Both the position numbers and the translations under genes were made by a program. DNA of 64,000 nucleotides from Alphaproteobacteria bacterium (lineage in GTDB: Bacteria; Myxococcota_A; UBA796; GCA-2862545), in NCBI GenBank assembly GCA_020632925.1, contig JACKER010000019.1, forward strand, positions 1-64,000. The letters run 5' to 3'. Under the pieces are notes generated by a model. That model searched no databases. It worked only from the letters and a program-made list of their open reading frames with translations, and was not told the origin of the DNA. Below are positions 45,837 to 55,433 of this stretch, one piece after another. The stretch's first letter is position 1. Each line of letters starts with the position of its first letter.

Positions 45837-46930
45837 AGGTCGTCCTCGGCGTTGTAGAAGTGCGGCGAGGCGCGCAGCCGCCCGCGGCGGGCGCTCACGA
45901 TCACGCCCTGCTCGCCGAGCCGCGTCGCCAGCTCCGCCGGGTCGCCCGCCCGCGGGACGAAGGTGAGCGCGCCCGACCGTGTCGCCGGGGCCTGCTCGCT
46001 CACGTCGTGGCCGGCGGACCGCAGCCGGTCGGCGAGCACGTCGTTCAGGCCCTGCACCCGCTCCCAGATCCGCGCGACGCCCACGTCGAGCAACAGGTCG
46101 ATCGCGGCCCCCATCCCCGCGATGGCCGCGTAGCACAGGCTGCCCTCCTCGAACCGGGCGGCGTCCTCGCGAAGATCGAGCTCCACGCGGTCGAAGTTCA
46201 GCGCGTCCTTCGTGCTCCGCCAGCCGACGAGCACCGGGTCCAGCGGGGCGTCCTCGGACACGTACATCACGCCGATGCCCGCGGGCCCGAGCATCCACTT
46301 GTGGGCGTCCGCCGAGAGGAAGTGCACGCCGAGCGACTTCGCGTCGCACGGGATCAACCCGAGGCTCTGGATCCCGTCGACCGAGAGCAGCCACCCCCGG
46401 TCGCGGCAGAGCTGCCCGAGCGCCGCGAGGTCCGTGCGCAGGCCCGTGGCGTACTGGACGGTCGAGACCACGATCATCCGCGTGCGAGCGCAGGCCGCCG
46501 CCGCGAACGCGTCCGCCGTGACCCGGCCACCCGGCGCCGGCACCGTCCGCAGCTCGACGCCGCGCGAGGCCAGCCGCATCCAGGGGTAGACGTTGGAGGG
46601 GTACTCCTCGGTCGTCGCGCACAGCACCACGTCGCCGGGGCGCCAGTCGACGCCCGCCGCCACCAGTGACAGGCCGTGGGAGGTGTTGCGGACGAAGGTG
46701 AGCTCGGACGAGGAGCAGCCCACGAGCTCGGCGCTCCGCGACCGCACGCGCTCGACGCCCTCCTCCCAGCGCTCGATGTGCACCAGACCGTCGTCGCACT
46801 GGGAGCGGATCGCAGCGTGCATGGCCTCCACCACGGTCGTCGGCACGGGGCACAACCCGGCGTGGTTGAGGTACGCGTACCGGTCGGCGGCGGGGAAGAG
46901 GGAGCGGCGGGCGAGCAGGTCGTCGTGCAT
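45800..46930 (-). CDS. PLP-dependent class V aminotransferase / cysteine desulfurase-like
   Basis: 376 residues from the ATG at 46930 behind AGGTGG; a longer start at 46984 would run into the neighbour's leader. The family pattern is complete: YLNHAGLCPVPTTV, TFVRNTSHGLSLVAAGV, EYPSNVYPW, LSVDGIQSLG with the Asp that contacts PLP, and ADAHKWMLGPAGIG with the Schiff-base Lys (about residue 218). Typical of CsdA/NifS-like and isopenicillin N epimerase-like enzymes. The C-terminal domain ends PHFYNAEDDLQRLVDAV. Amino-acid substrate unknown. Confidence 0.9.
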   Translation of the reverse strand: MHDDLLARRSLFPAADRYAYLNHAGLCPVPTTVVEAMHAAIRSQCDDGLVHIERWEEGVERVRSRSAELVGCSSSELTFVRNTSHGLSLVAAGVDWRPGDVVLCATTEEYPSNVYPWMRLASRGVELRTVPAPGGRVTADAFAAAACARTRMIVVSTVQYATGLRTDLAALGQLCRDRGWLLSVDGIQSLGLIPCDAKSLGVHFLSADAHKWMLGPAGIGVMYVSEDAPLDPVLVGWRSTKDALNFDRVELDLREDAARFEEGSLCYAAIAGMGAAIDLLLDVGVARIWERVQGLNDVLADRLRSAGHDVSEQAPATRSGALTFVPRAGDPAELATRLGEQGVIVSARRGRLRASPHFYNAEDDLQRLVDAVSTQA

Positions 46931-46967
46931 GGCGCCACCTATCCGGCGGGCGCGATACCGGTCCTCG

Positions 46968-47990
46968 ATGTCCTGGTCCGACACCGCCGCCGGCTGGCTC
47001 GACGCCGCCGTGACCCACCGCCGCCAGGGCCGCGTCGGCCACGACCGGCGGGTGTCGGCGATGTCCGCCGAGGAGCGGCTGGCCCGGCTGACGGCGCTGC
47101 GGCAGGTCTATGCAGACCCCGCGCTCCTCGCGCCCGGCGCCTTCTTCCAGCCCGCCGCGCCGATCGCGCCCGACGCGACCCGGGTCCGCACGGCCCGCGG
47201 CCCGGCGCTCGACCTGTGCTGGCCCTCCACGAGCGTCCCGTTCGATCCCGAGGTGGGCGAGGCCTACGCCGCGGTCGCGTCGAACCGGACGGCCTGGGCG
47301 CGCCTGTTCCGAGCCGCCGAACGGCCCGGGTCCATCGTGGTGGTCGTCCATGGCTACGGTGCCGGTCACGTCCGCCTCGAGTCCGTGGTCTGGCCCGTGC
47401 GGCGGTGGCTGCGTGCGGGCGTCGACGTGGTGTTGCCCGCCCTGCCCTTCCACGCGCGCCGCGGCGAGCCCGGGCGGCTGCTGTCCCCGCGCTTCCCCGC
47501 CGCCGACGTCCGCTTCACGCACGAGGGCTTCCGCCAGGCCATCCACGATCTGCGCTGCCTGATCGGCTGGCTGCGCGCGGAGGGGCACGGCCCCATCGCC
47601 GTCGCGGGGATGTCGCTCGGCGGGTACACGACCGCGCTGCTCGCCACGCTCGACGACGACCTCGCGCGCATCGCGCTCGTCATCCCGCTCGCGTCGCTGG
47701 CCGACTTCGCACGCGACCGCGGGCGGCTGGGCGACGGGCCGCAGGTCTCCGCCCTGCACGAAGCGCTGGAGGCGGTGTACGCGCCCTCCAGCCCGCTCGC
47801 GCGCCCCCCACGGATCTCGGCGGACCGCGTCCGCGTCGTCGCCGCGCGCGGCGATCGGATCACCGGTGTGGAGCAGGCCCGGCGGCTCGCGGCCCACTTC
47901 GGCGTCGAGGCCGAGCTCGCGCCGGGGAGCCACCTCGTCCAGCGGCTCCCGTGGGCCTCCCTCGCCGACTGGCTCGATCCGCGACGCTGA
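46968..47990 (+). CDS. Alpha/beta hydrolase with DLH/BAAT-like nucleophile elbow
   Basis: 340 residues from the ATG at 46968; an ATG at 47060 is possible. The catalytic region shows IVVVVHGYGAGHVR, a beta strand VDVVLPALPFHARR and the nucleophile elbow VAGMSLGGYTTALLATL (Ser). The acid and base are likely in RVRVVAARGDRITG (Asp) and AELAPGSHLVQ (His). Cytoplasmic, no signal. Its ATG lies 37 bp from the divergent aminotransferase start. Substrate unknown; possible esterase or lipase. Confidence 0.85.
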   Translation: MSWSDTAAGWLDAAVTHRRQGRVGHDRRVSAMSAEERLARLTALRQVYADPALLAPGAFFQPAAPIAPDATRVRTARGPALDLCWPSTSVPFDPEVGEAYAAVASNRTAWARLFRAAERPGSIVVVVHGYGAGHVRLESVVWPVRRWLRAGVDVVLPALPFHARRGEPGRLLSPRFPAADVRFTHEGFRQAIHDLRCLIGWLRAEGHGPIAVAGMSLGGYTTALLATLDDDLARIALVIPLASLADFARDRGRLGDGPQVSALHEALEAVYAPSSPLARPPRISADRVRVVAARGDRITGVEQARRLAAHFGVEAELAPGSHLVQRLPWASLADWLDPRR

Positions 47991-49130
47991 TCACTCGCAC
48001 CAGGCCGCGGTCCCGGCGGCCTGCACGCAGACCTGCAGCGCCGTCGCGGTGTCGAGACCGGCGGAGCGCGCGTAGTCCAGCCACTCGCGGGCGTAGGTCT
48101 TCGTCTGCAGCCGGTGGTCCTCGGCGCGGGCCCGCGCGGTGGTGTCGCCGGACGCGACGCGCTCCTCGGCGGCGCGCCACAGCTGCTGCGAGGCCGCCGT
48201 GCGCGCCTTGTACAGGCCGTTCACGCGGGTGGTGTACGTCGAGCCGGTCCACACCGAGCGGTTCTCGAGCGCCACCTCGGACCAGCGCACGACCTCGGCC
48301 GCCCGGCCCGTGCCGGCCGAGGACAGGTGGATCGCGTACCGGTAGCAGAGGTCCGGGTCGGACTGGTCGATCTGCTCGAGGTGACGCTTGGCGAGCCCCT
48401 CCCAGGCGGTCTTGTCGCCCGCGTGCCAGGCGTTCGCCTGCTCGAGCAGCGAGATCTTCTTCCGGTCGGTCATCTTGTCGGCCGAACCCAGGCGACCCTC
48501 GAGACAGCCGAGCTGCTCGCTGGTGAGCCGCCCCAGGAGCGCCGTCGTCTCCAGGGCCCCCATGTCCGAACAGTCGTCCGGGAGACCCTGGGGCTCGGGC
48601 GGGACCACGGCCGGCTCGGGCTCCACGACGGTCCGCTCGGGCTCGGGCACGACCACGGCCTCGGGGGTGCCGCGTGGCTCGTCCGGCGGAGGCTCGCTCG
48701 TGCCCTGGGCCACGGGCTCGATCACCGGCTCGGGGGCCGCGAGCACCACCGCAGCGGGCTTGGTGGTGGGCCGCACCGGCGCAGGCGACGGCGCCTTGGA
48801 GGCCACGGGACGAGGTGCGGCGACCGTGGAGGTCGCGCTCGGGACCGCAGCCGCCGTCCCCGGGAGGTCCACGAAGGGCGAGAAGCTCGAGGAGGCACGC
48901 AGGTCGAACCAGTCCACGCGCAGATCGGCGCGCTGCGGCATCCCCTCGGCGTCCCGCTGGAGGTCGGGGTCGAGGTGCCCCTGGCCGACCGAGCACGCCA
49001 TCCAGCCGTCCTGGCAGGGGAAGGCCGGGAAGGCCTCCGCGAACGAAGACCAGGACTGAGCGCTGGCGGCCGATGGGGCGAGCGCGAGCGCGAGCGACGT
49101 GAGCCAGACGGGCAGGTGGGTGCGGCGCAT
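47991..49130 (-). CDS. Secreted Pro-rich protein with helical C-terminus
   Basis: 379 residues with a signal peptide MRRTHLPVWLTSLALALAPSAASA. Residues about 85-190 are Pro/Glu/Val-rich linker (PEPERTVVEPEPAVVPPEPQ), followed by a helical domain of about 190 residues with five to six Cys and TPR-like helices (QLGCLEGRLGSADKMTDRKK, ENRSVWTGSTYTTRVNGLYKAR). Ends AAGTAAWCE. Probably spans the periplasm as a stalked protein. It abuts the convergent hydrolase stop. No family recognised. Confidence 0.65.
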   Translation of the reverse strand: MRRTHLPVWLTSLALALAPSAASAQSWSSFAEAFPAFPCQDGWMACSVGQGHLDPDLQRDAEGMPQRADLRVDWFDLRASSSFSPFVDLPGTAAAVPSATSTVAAPRPVASKAPSPAPVRPTTKPAAVVLAAPEPVIEPVAQGTSEPPPDEPRGTPEAVVVPEPERTVVEPEPAVVPPEPQGLPDDCSDMGALETTALLGRLTSEQLGCLEGRLGSADKMTDRKKISLLEQANAWHAGDKTAWEGLAKRHLEQIDQSDPDLCYRYAIHLSSAGTGRAAEVVRWSEVALENRSVWTGSTYTTRVNGLYKARTAASQQLWRAAEERVASGDTTARARAEDHRLQTKTYAREWLDYARSAGLDTATALQVCVQAAGTAAWCE

Positions 49131-49170
49131 GGGACCTCCGGGTCCCGAACGAACACCGAGCTCGTCCCTT

Positions 49171-50358
49171 TCATTCCCGCCCGGTGACGACCGATCGCGC
49201 AGCGTGACACAAGGCGATCGCGCGGGGGCTCCGGATGCGGTGGTCCATGCGGTTGGCGACGTAGCCGATGCCCAGCTCCACGTCGGGGTCGGCCCAGCCG
49301 AGCGAGCCGCCCGCGCCCGGGTGTCCGAAGGCCCGCGGGCTCGACGAGAACAGGTGCGGCTCGTCCTTCACGAACCCCGAGGACCACCCGATCGGCTTCC
49401 GCAGCACGCGGTCGCGCGTCGTCCAGGACTGACGCCCGTGGATCGGACGGAGCGAGCTCGCGCGGACGAGCCGGACGCCGTCGAGCGTGCCGTCCGTCGC
49501 CAACGCCCCATAGAGCCGGGCCAGCCCCCGCGCGGTGGCGTGCGCGTTCATCCACGGCAGCTCGATCGCCTGCAGCTCGGGCTCGTTGAGCGCCTCGAAG
49601 CGCGCCCGGCCCATCGTGGGGTTGCGGAAGGCGCGGCCGGTGTCCGTGTCCCGCCGGATCACGCGCCGGAACACCCGCCCCTCGTTGGTCCGCCTCAGCA
49701 GCTCGGGGAGCTGGTGCCGCGGCGAGGGAGGGACGAGCGTGGCCGGCGTGGCGAGCGCGTCCGGGCGCCCGAGGGCGAGCTCGAGCCCGGTCGGCCCGGC
49801 GATCTCGGAGGCGAGGAAGGCGCCGAGCGTGCGCCCGGTGAGCCGCCGGAACAGCTCGGCGGTGTACAGCCCCCACGAGCAGGCGCCGTAGCCCTGGTCG
49901 GTGTCCGGCTCCCAGAGCGGCACCTGGCTCACGAGCGCGTCGTGGACGCGATCGGGCGCGTCGCGCACGTCACGCAGCGTCAGCGGGCGGTCGATCGCCG
50001 AGAGGCCGGAGCGGTGGCAGAGGAGCTGCCGCACCGTGATCCGCTCCTTGCCGTGCCCCCGCAGCTCGGGCCAGGACTCGCTCACGGGCGCGTCGAGGTC
50101 CACCTGACCGCGGTCGGCGAGCAGGAGGAAGCAGGTGGCGACGAGACCCTTGGTGGCGGAGAACACGATCCCGGGGGTGTGCTCCGTCCAGCGACGTCCG
50201 CTCCGCGCGTCCGCCGTGCCCGCCCAGAGGTCCACGACGACCTCCCCGCGATGCACGACCGCCACCGCGGCCCCGAGCTCCCCCCGCGAGCGGAAGTTCT
50301 CGACGAACGCGTCCCGTACGGGCTCCCAGCCCGCGCTCACCGTCCCCTCCGGCGTCAT
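49171..50358 (-). CDS. Serine beta-lactamase-like esterase (class C fold)
   Basis: 395 residues from the ATG at 50358 behind AGGAG. The SxxK motif is SATK in VFSATKGLVAT (about residue 70); the second motif is YGACSWGLYTAEL, a variant of YxN used by family VIII esterases; the third region GHPGAGGSLGWADP replaces KTG. The N-terminal GAAVAVVHRGEVVVDLWAGTAD is typical of LACTB-like serine hydrolases. Cytoplasmic or periplasmic without a signal, probably an esterase rather than a penicillinase. Confidence 0.85.
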   Translation of the reverse strand: MTPEGTVSAGWEPVRDAFVENFRSRGELGAAVAVVHRGEVVVDLWAGTADARSGRRWTEHTPGIVFSATKGLVATCFLLLADRGQVDLDAPVSESWPELRGHGKERITVRQLLCHRSGLSAIDRPLTLRDVRDAPDRVHDALVSQVPLWEPDTDQGYGACSWGLYTAELFRRLTGRTLGAFLASEIAGPTGLELALGRPDALATPATLVPPSPRHQLPELLRRTNEGRVFRRVIRRDTDTGRAFRNPTMGRARFEALNEPELQAIELPWMNAHATARGLARLYGALATDGTLDGVRLVRASSLRPIHGRQSWTTRDRVLRKPIGWSSGFVKDEPHLFSSSPRAFGHPGAGGSLGWADPDVELGIGYVANRMDHRIRSPRAIALCHAARSVVTGRE

Positions 50359-50403
50359 GGCCACTCCTGCGGGGGGCAGGATAGCCGGCGCGGCGGAGGG
50401 GTG

Positions 50404-50991
50404 ATGGACGACGCGGACCGACGCTACCTGGAGGAGGCCTTCGACCACTGGATCCGGTCCGGGTACGGCCTGGAGTCGCTGCCGGACGAGATCGAGGAAC
50501 GGGCGGAGGACCTGGTCGGTCCGCTCGCGCCCGAGGACCTCGCCTGGCTGGAGGGCTTCGTGGCCGACGGTGTGGCGGCGCAGCGCGAGCGCGAGGCCTC
50601 CTGGGGCGACGCCGATACAATCAACGACCTCCTCGACGAAGCTTTTGCAGAGCTGATCGACGACGGCATCGTGGCGCTGCAGAACGCCGGCTTCACGATG
50701 TCCGAGGGCTGGGAGGACGTGCAGGAGGCCCGTCGGGACGTGCCCGAGGCGCACGGCGCCGTCTTCTGGCACGGCCAGGACACCGAGCGCGGCGTGCGTG
50801 GTGAGGGGCTGATGCTCGCGTTCGGCTCGTTCACGATGGGGGACGAGCACGAGGCCGCGAGCCTCGCGATCGCGCGCCAGGTCTGCGACGTCCTGCGCAA
50901 GCACGGCGTCGAGGTGTCCTGGTCGGGCTCGCTGAACGAACGGATCCGCGTCGCTCCGTTCGAGTGGCGGAAGCGCTCGACGGCGGGATAA
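50404..50991 (+). CDS. DUF6891-like protein
   Basis: 195 residues from the ATG at 50404 behind GGAGGGGTG. The C-terminal block is characteristic: INDLLDEAFAELIDDGIVALQNAGFTMSEGWEDVQEA, GAVFWHGQDTERGVRGEGLMLAFGSF and VSWSGSLNERIRV, matching my memory of the DUF6891 family. The N-terminus is a helical extension. Cytoplasmic; function unknown. Divergent from the beta-lactamase-like gene (46 bp between starts). Confidence 0.65.
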   Translation: MDDADRRYLEEAFDHWIRSGYGLESLPDEIEERAEDLVGPLAPEDLAWLEGFVADGVAAQREREASWGDADTINDLLDEAFAELIDDGIVALQNAGFTMSEGWEDVQEARRDVPEAHGAVFWHGQDTERGVRGEGLMLAFGSFTMGDEHEAASLAIARQVCDVLRKHGVEVSWSGSLNERIRVAPFEWRKRSTAG

Positions 50992-51019
50992 CCCTGGGGA
51001 CCCCTCCGGAGGACTCCGA

Positions 51020-51961
51020 ATGCGCCCCATCCTGTCCACGCTTCCTCTGGTCCTCGTCGCCTGCGGCCAGTCCGGTGTCGGTGACCCCGTCCAGATCGAT
51101 CCCAGCGCGCCGTTCGAGCTCGAGGGCACGGTCTACGAGAACCAGGAGACCTTCGTGGAGAGCGGCCGCCGCTGCGGCTCCGAGCTCACGGACCTTCAGC
51201 TCGCTGCCTACGAGGCGCAGCTCGTGCGCGACCACGTCCTCCCCGACCCGGCCGCGAAGGGCAAGCCCGGCGGTGGCGGCGGGACGCCCCCGACCCCCAC
51301 GGTGACGGGCGGCACGATCAACGTCTACTTCCACGTGATCACGAACGGCAACCAGGGGAACCTCTCGGCCGCCGAGATCGGCGACCAGATGGACGTGCTG
51401 AACGCGGCGTACGCGTCGACCGGCTGGCAGTTCCGCCTGGTGGGCACGGACTACACCGACAACGCCTCCTGGTTCTCCATGGGGTACGGCTCCTCGGCCG
51501 AGTCGCAGGCGAAGGCCGCGCTGCGTCAGGGCACGGCGGACGACCTGAACCTGTACACGGCGAACCTCGGCGGCGGCCTGCTGGGCTGGGCCACCTTCCC
51601 GATGGACTACGCCAGCAACAACAGCCGCGACGGCGTGGTCATCCTGTACAGCTCGCTGCCGGGTGGCTCGGCCGCGCCGTACAACGAGGGCGACACGGCG
51701 ACGCACGAGGTCGGCCACTGGATGGGGCTGTACCACACGTTCGAGGGCGGCTGTCGCGACGGAGACGCGGTCACGGACACCTCCGCCGAGCGCAGCGCGG
51801 CCTACGGCTGCCCGACCGGCCGGGACTCCTGCCGCGGCGGCGACATCGACCCGATCGAGAACTTCATGGACTACACCGACGACTACTGCATGGACTCGTT
51901 CACGTCGGGCCAGGACGCCCGGATGGACGCCATGTTCTCGACCTACCGCTACAACCAGTAG
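51020..51961 (+). CDS. Secreted M43 (pappalysin-type) metalloprotease lipoprotein
   Basis: 313 residues with a lipoprotein signal MRPILSTLPLVLVAC. A Gly/Pro-rich linker (residues 76-92) leads to the catalytic domain: GDTATHEVGHWMGLYHTFEGGC has the zinc-binding HExxHxxGxxH, and ENFMDYTDDYCMDSFTSGQ contains the Met-turn (NFMDY) with downstream conserved F-T. Several Cys pairs are likely disulfides. Typical for predatory and proteolytic myxobacteria; expected to degrade extracellular protein. Monocistronic with an upstream GGAGGA site. Confidence 0.9.
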   Translation: MRPILSTLPLVLVACGQSGVGDPVQIDPSAPFELEGTVYENQETFVESGRRCGSELTDLQLAAYEAQLVRDHVLPDPAAKGKPGGGGGTPPTPTVTGGTINVYFHVITNGNQGNLSAAEIGDQMDVLNAAYASTGWQFRLVGTDYTDNASWFSMGYGSSAESQAKAALRQGTADDLNLYTANLGGGLLGWATFPMDYASNNSRDGVVILYSSLPGGSAAPYNEGDTATHEVGHWMGLYHTFEGGCRDGDAVTDTSAERSAAYGCPTGRDSCRGGDIDPIENFMDYTDDYCMDSFTSGQDARMDAMFSTYRYNQ

Positions 51962-51966
51962 GTCTG

Positions 51967-53697
51967 TCAGAAGGTCCGGGTGAGCTCGCCCAGCGGAGGC
52001 GGGAGGGTCAGGGTGTTGCGGTCCGGCGAGACCGTGAGCTGCATCACCCCGACGGCACGCGGGCCGGTCGTGGCGCCGATCGCCAGCGAGCCCGCCGTCC
52101 CGTCGAAGTGTCCGAACACCGGGAGCGTGCTGGGCCCGACGATCGCGGTTCCGGTGATGCTCCCTTCGCCGCGGTCCCACAGGTAGAGCGTCGCCGCCGG
52201 CGAGGTGAAGCGACCGGACAGGGACGTGGTCTCGGTGAGCGCGGGCATGTCGAGCCGTCGGATCTCGTCCAGGTCGCGGTCGAGGACGTAGAAGGCGCCG
52301 GGAGCGCCAGGGATCGCCACGATGCCCTGGAGGTTGGTGACGCCCGCTCCGAGGTGGAACCGGAACTGCGGGATCCCCTCGAACGACACCACCGACACGT
52401 CGCCCGAGCGGTTGTCGACCAGGGCGAAGTTCCCCGTGCCACGCTGCCACGCGACGTCCTGCAGGTCGGTGCTCGCGGCGAACAGCCAGGGTCCGGCGCT
52501 TCGCGAGTACACCAGGTTGCAGGCGGTGTCCACCAGGTACCAGTCCATGGTGGTGAACGCGTTGGTGAGGGCGATGAGATCGAGCTCGGGCAGGTAGTCG
52601 ACCCCGGAGAGGTTCATGCTGACCGGAGACGGGACCTTGCACACCGACGTCTCCACCCCGGTCGTCGCGTCGAAGAAGTGGAGGTCGTCCGAGCTGTTGT
52701 CCCCCACCACGATCTCGTTGGTCAGGTCGATCCACGCCACGTCGGTCGCGCTCCCGACCCCTGCCGGGTAGAGCGAGATCTGGTCGACGGTCGCACAGGT
52801 GTCGGGGTCGACGATGTTGATCGCGTCATCGATCGTGTCGACGTAGACGATGTTCCCGGTCACCGTGTCGAGCCCGATGCCGGTGGCGTCGGTCGACGAC
52901 TGAGCGGTGGTCGAGCACACCGGTCTGAGGGTGCCGCGGGTGTCCACCCGGCTCAGGTGGGAGCCGGCGACCTTCAGCCGCGCGGTGTCGGGATCCCACG
53001 CCACCCCCGCCGGGGTCCCCTGCCCGATGGCGGAGAGGTCGACCGTGTCGATCGGTGCCCCCAGGACGTCGACGCTGGCCATCACCTCGTTCGACGCGTC
53101 GAGCAGCAGCCAGGCGTCGAGGTCGGGCCGGTAGCCGATCGTCGCCGGGTCGGTGATGCCGAGGCCGGCGATGGAGAACTGGAACCCGAGCTCGCAGGCC
53201 GCGACGCCGATCCGCCTCCGGACGACGTAGACCATGGCCTGGTCGTGGTCGAGGACGGCCCACGCCTCCTTCTCGGGGTGATAGGCGACGCCGACCGGCG
53301 AGGTCACGCCGACCGCGGCGAGATCGCACTGACCGGCAGGCGAGCCGCTGATGTTGGTGAGGTAGAGCTCGAGGTCGGTGGCGTCGACGATGCCGTAGGC
53401 GCCGTGATCCGCGTCGAAGCCGATGCCGGTCGGATCACCCGCGCCGAGGCCCGCGGTGTCGAAGCTCGACCGGAGCTGACAGGTGTCGTAGACCGTGTAG
53501 ACCTGGGTGTCCTGGTGGGACAGGACCGCGTTCCCGTACCCCGGTCGCACCACCAGCCCGACGGCGTCCGGAGCCACGGTCGTCAGGTCGCAGACCGACT
53601 CCTCCAGCGCGACGTGGGGGATGGCGCTGGCGTCGGCGGAACCGAGCGCGACCAGGACGATGGCGGCGCGACGGGCAGTGCGGACGGACCGGTTCAT
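51967..53697 (-). CDS. Secreted beta-propeller protein, paralogue B
   Basis: 576 residues from the ATG at 53697 (a GTG at 53712 inside the upstream gene is possible). Signal MNRSVRTARRAAIVLVALGSADASA. Repeated blades follow the pattern VGVAYHPEKEAWAVLDHDQAMVYVV and ATIGYRPDLDAWLLLDASNEVMASV, each ending in a Val-rich strand, as in NHL/SMP-30-like propellers. The C-terminal region (SGRFTSPAATLYLWDRGEGS) is shared with the adjacent paralogue, followed by a beta domain ending PPPLGELTRTF. Exported; a surface or ligand-binding role is inferred. Confidence 0.75.
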   Translation of the reverse strand: MNRSVRTARRAAIVLVALGSADASAIPHVALEESVCDLTTVAPDAVGLVVRPGYGNAVLSHQDTQVYTVYDTCQLRSSFDTAGLGAGDPTGIGFDADHGAYGIVDATDLELYLTNISGSPAGQCDLAAVGVTSPVGVAYHPEKEAWAVLDHDQAMVYVVRRRIGVAACELGFQFSIAGLGITDPATIGYRPDLDAWLLLDASNEVMASVDVLGAPIDTVDLSAIGQGTPAGVAWDPDTARLKVAGSHLSRVDTRGTLRPVCSTTAQSSTDATGIGLDTVTGNIVYVDTIDDAINIVDPDTCATVDQISLYPAGVGSATDVAWIDLTNEIVVGDNSSDDLHFFDATTGVETSVCKVPSPVSMNLSGVDYLPELDLIALTNAFTTMDWYLVDTACNLVYSRSAGPWLFAASTDLQDVAWQRGTGNFALVDNRSGDVSVVSFEGIPQFRFHLGAGVTNLQGIVAIPGAPGAFYVLDRDLDEIRRLDMPALTETTSLSGRFTSPAATLYLWDRGEGSITGTAIVGPSTLPVFGHFDGTAGSLAIGATTGPRAVGVMQLTVSPDRNTLTLPPPLGELTRTF

Positions 53698-53701
53698 CGG
53701 G

Positions 53702-55399
53702 TCACCAGGCACGGGTGAGCGTCCCCACCGGTGGGGGCGCGATCAGGGTGGTGTGATCGAGGGAAGCGGTGATCGGGAAGCCGACCGCGCCACCCGTGGT
53801 GGTGAGGGTGCCGATGGACAACGTGCCCGTCGCACCGACGATCTCACCGAACACCGGGTAGGTGTCGCTGCCCACGAAGGCGGTCCCGGTGACGCGGCCC
53901 TCCCCCCGGTCCCACAGGTAGAGGGTGGCGGTGGCGGAGGTGAAGCGTCCCGACCACGAGGTGGTCTCGCTCATGGCCGGCATGTCGAGCCGCTCGACCT
54001 CGAGGAGCGCGTAGTCCACGAGGTACCACCGCTGTGCGTCGCCGGGGACCGCCACCAGGCCCCGCGCGTCGTGGACGCCGACCGACGCCAGGTCGAAGCG
54101 CCGCAGGAGCGACCCTTCGAACGACAGCTGCAGCAGGTCGTCCGAGCTCAGCTCCGTGACAACGAACGTGCCCGTGCCCCGGTGCCAGGCCAACCCCTCG
54201 AGGTGGATCGAGCCGCCGTGGACGTAGGGCCCTGCCCCACGGGCGTGGATCGGACGGCACGTTCGGTCAGCCAGGAACCAGCTCGCGTCCGATCGGCGAC
54301 TGGAGACCGCGATCAACCCGAGCTCGGGGAGCGCGTCGAGCCCCGAGATCTCGAACGTGAACGGGAAGGTGCACTGGCCGCGCGAGGCCCCGGTGGTGGC
54401 GTCGAAGAAGTACAGGTGGTCGGTGTCGTCGCCCACCACGTACTCGTTCGTGGGCTCGAGGTACGCGAGCCCCGTCGCCGTCCCCACGCCGGGGGTGGCG
54501 ATCCGCGTGACCTGCGCGCAGGTGTCCGGATCCATGACGTAGATCCAGTCCTGGATGCCGGCCACGAAGGCGAGGTCGCCGGTGGACGCGTTCACGGCGA
54601 GCCCGGTGGGCTCTCGCGAGGTGAACCCCGAGGTCGAGCATCCGGGCTCGATGGTTCCTCGGATGTCCAGCGGTTGGAACCGATCGCCGTCGATGATCAG
54701 TCGGTCGCGGACGGGATCCATCGCGAGGCCGATCCGCCCGTTGCTCGTGGCGGTGGTGGGCATCGTGTCCACCACCACGCCCGCGGTGGTGGTGAAGTAG
54801 ATCTGCTCCGTCTCCATGTCGTAGATCAGCAGCTGATCGGCCACGGGATCCCAGGTGATGTCCTCTGGCCCCGTCGACCCGAACGCGCTCGTCTGGAACG
54901 TGCCGACCGCGGCGCAGGTGCCGCCGGCGAGCTGGGTGTCGTCGATCAGGTAGACCCGGTCCCGGACGTTGTCGGTGACGGCGTACACACCGGCGGTCGC
55001 GTCATAGGCGATCCCGGTCGCAGAGGTCGCCCCCAGGGCGGCGAGATCACACCGGCCGACCAGGGTCCCGGTGGCGGTGACGAAGTAGACCTCGTCGTCG
55101 GTGGCGTCCACCAGGGCATATCGGCCGGCCGCCTCGTCCCACGCGATCCCCTGCACGTCGTCGGCGCCGAACGCGGTGGTGTCGAAGGCCGGACCGACCG
55201 GCACACAGTCGGCATCGAACGTCTGGACCTGGTCCCGGAGGCCCGACGCGAGGGCATAGCCGACGCCCGGGCGCCACACCAACGCGTTGGGTTCGCCGCT
55301 CCAGCCCGTCGTGCAGTGCGGCTCCTCGATCAGGACCCGGGTGGATCCCCAAGCGGGACCGCTCCAGAGCACCCACCCGACGACGACGACTGGTGGCAA
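53702..55399 (-). CDS. Secreted beta-propeller protein, paralogue A
   Basis: 565 residues from a TTG at 55399 with an ideal GGGAGG site five bases upstream; starts further up lack one. Signal LPPVVVVGWVLWSGPAWG. The blades (GYALASGLRDQVQTFDADC, YALVDATDDEVYFVTATG, DPVADQLLIYDMETEQIYF) and the C-terminal motif SGRFTSATATLYLWDRGEG align with paralogue B next door, so the two genes are a tandem duplication. 4 bp separate its stop from the next start, so they are cotranscribed. Confidence 0.75.
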   Translation of the reverse strand: MPPVVVVGWVLWSGPAWGSTRVLIEEPHCTTGWSGEPNALVWRPGVGYALASGLRDQVQTFDADCVPVGPAFDTTAFGADDVQGIAWDEAAGRYALVDATDDEVYFVTATGTLVGRCDLAALGATSATGIAYDATAGVYAVTDNVRDRVYLIDDTQLAGGTCAAVGTFQTSAFGSTGPEDITWDPVADQLLIYDMETEQIYFTTTAGVVVDTMPTTATSNGRIGLAMDPVRDRLIIDGDRFQPLDIRGTIEPGCSTSGFTSREPTGLAVNASTGDLAFVAGIQDWIYVMDPDTCAQVTRIATPGVGTATGLAYLEPTNEYVVGDDTDHLYFFDATTGASRGQCTFPFTFEISGLDALPELGLIAVSSRRSDASWFLADRTCRPIHARGAGPYVHGGSIHLEGLAWHRGTGTFVVTELSSDDLLQLSFEGSLLRRFDLASVGVHDARGLVAVPGDAQRWYLVDYALLEVERLDMPAMSETTSWSGRFTSATATLYLWDRGEGRVTGTAFVGSDTYPVFGEIVGATGTLSIGTLTTTGGAVGFPITASLDHTTLIAPPPVGTLTRAW

Positions 55400-55433
55400 C
55401 GAAACCTCCCGAGCGGGAGGATACGCCAACCCG

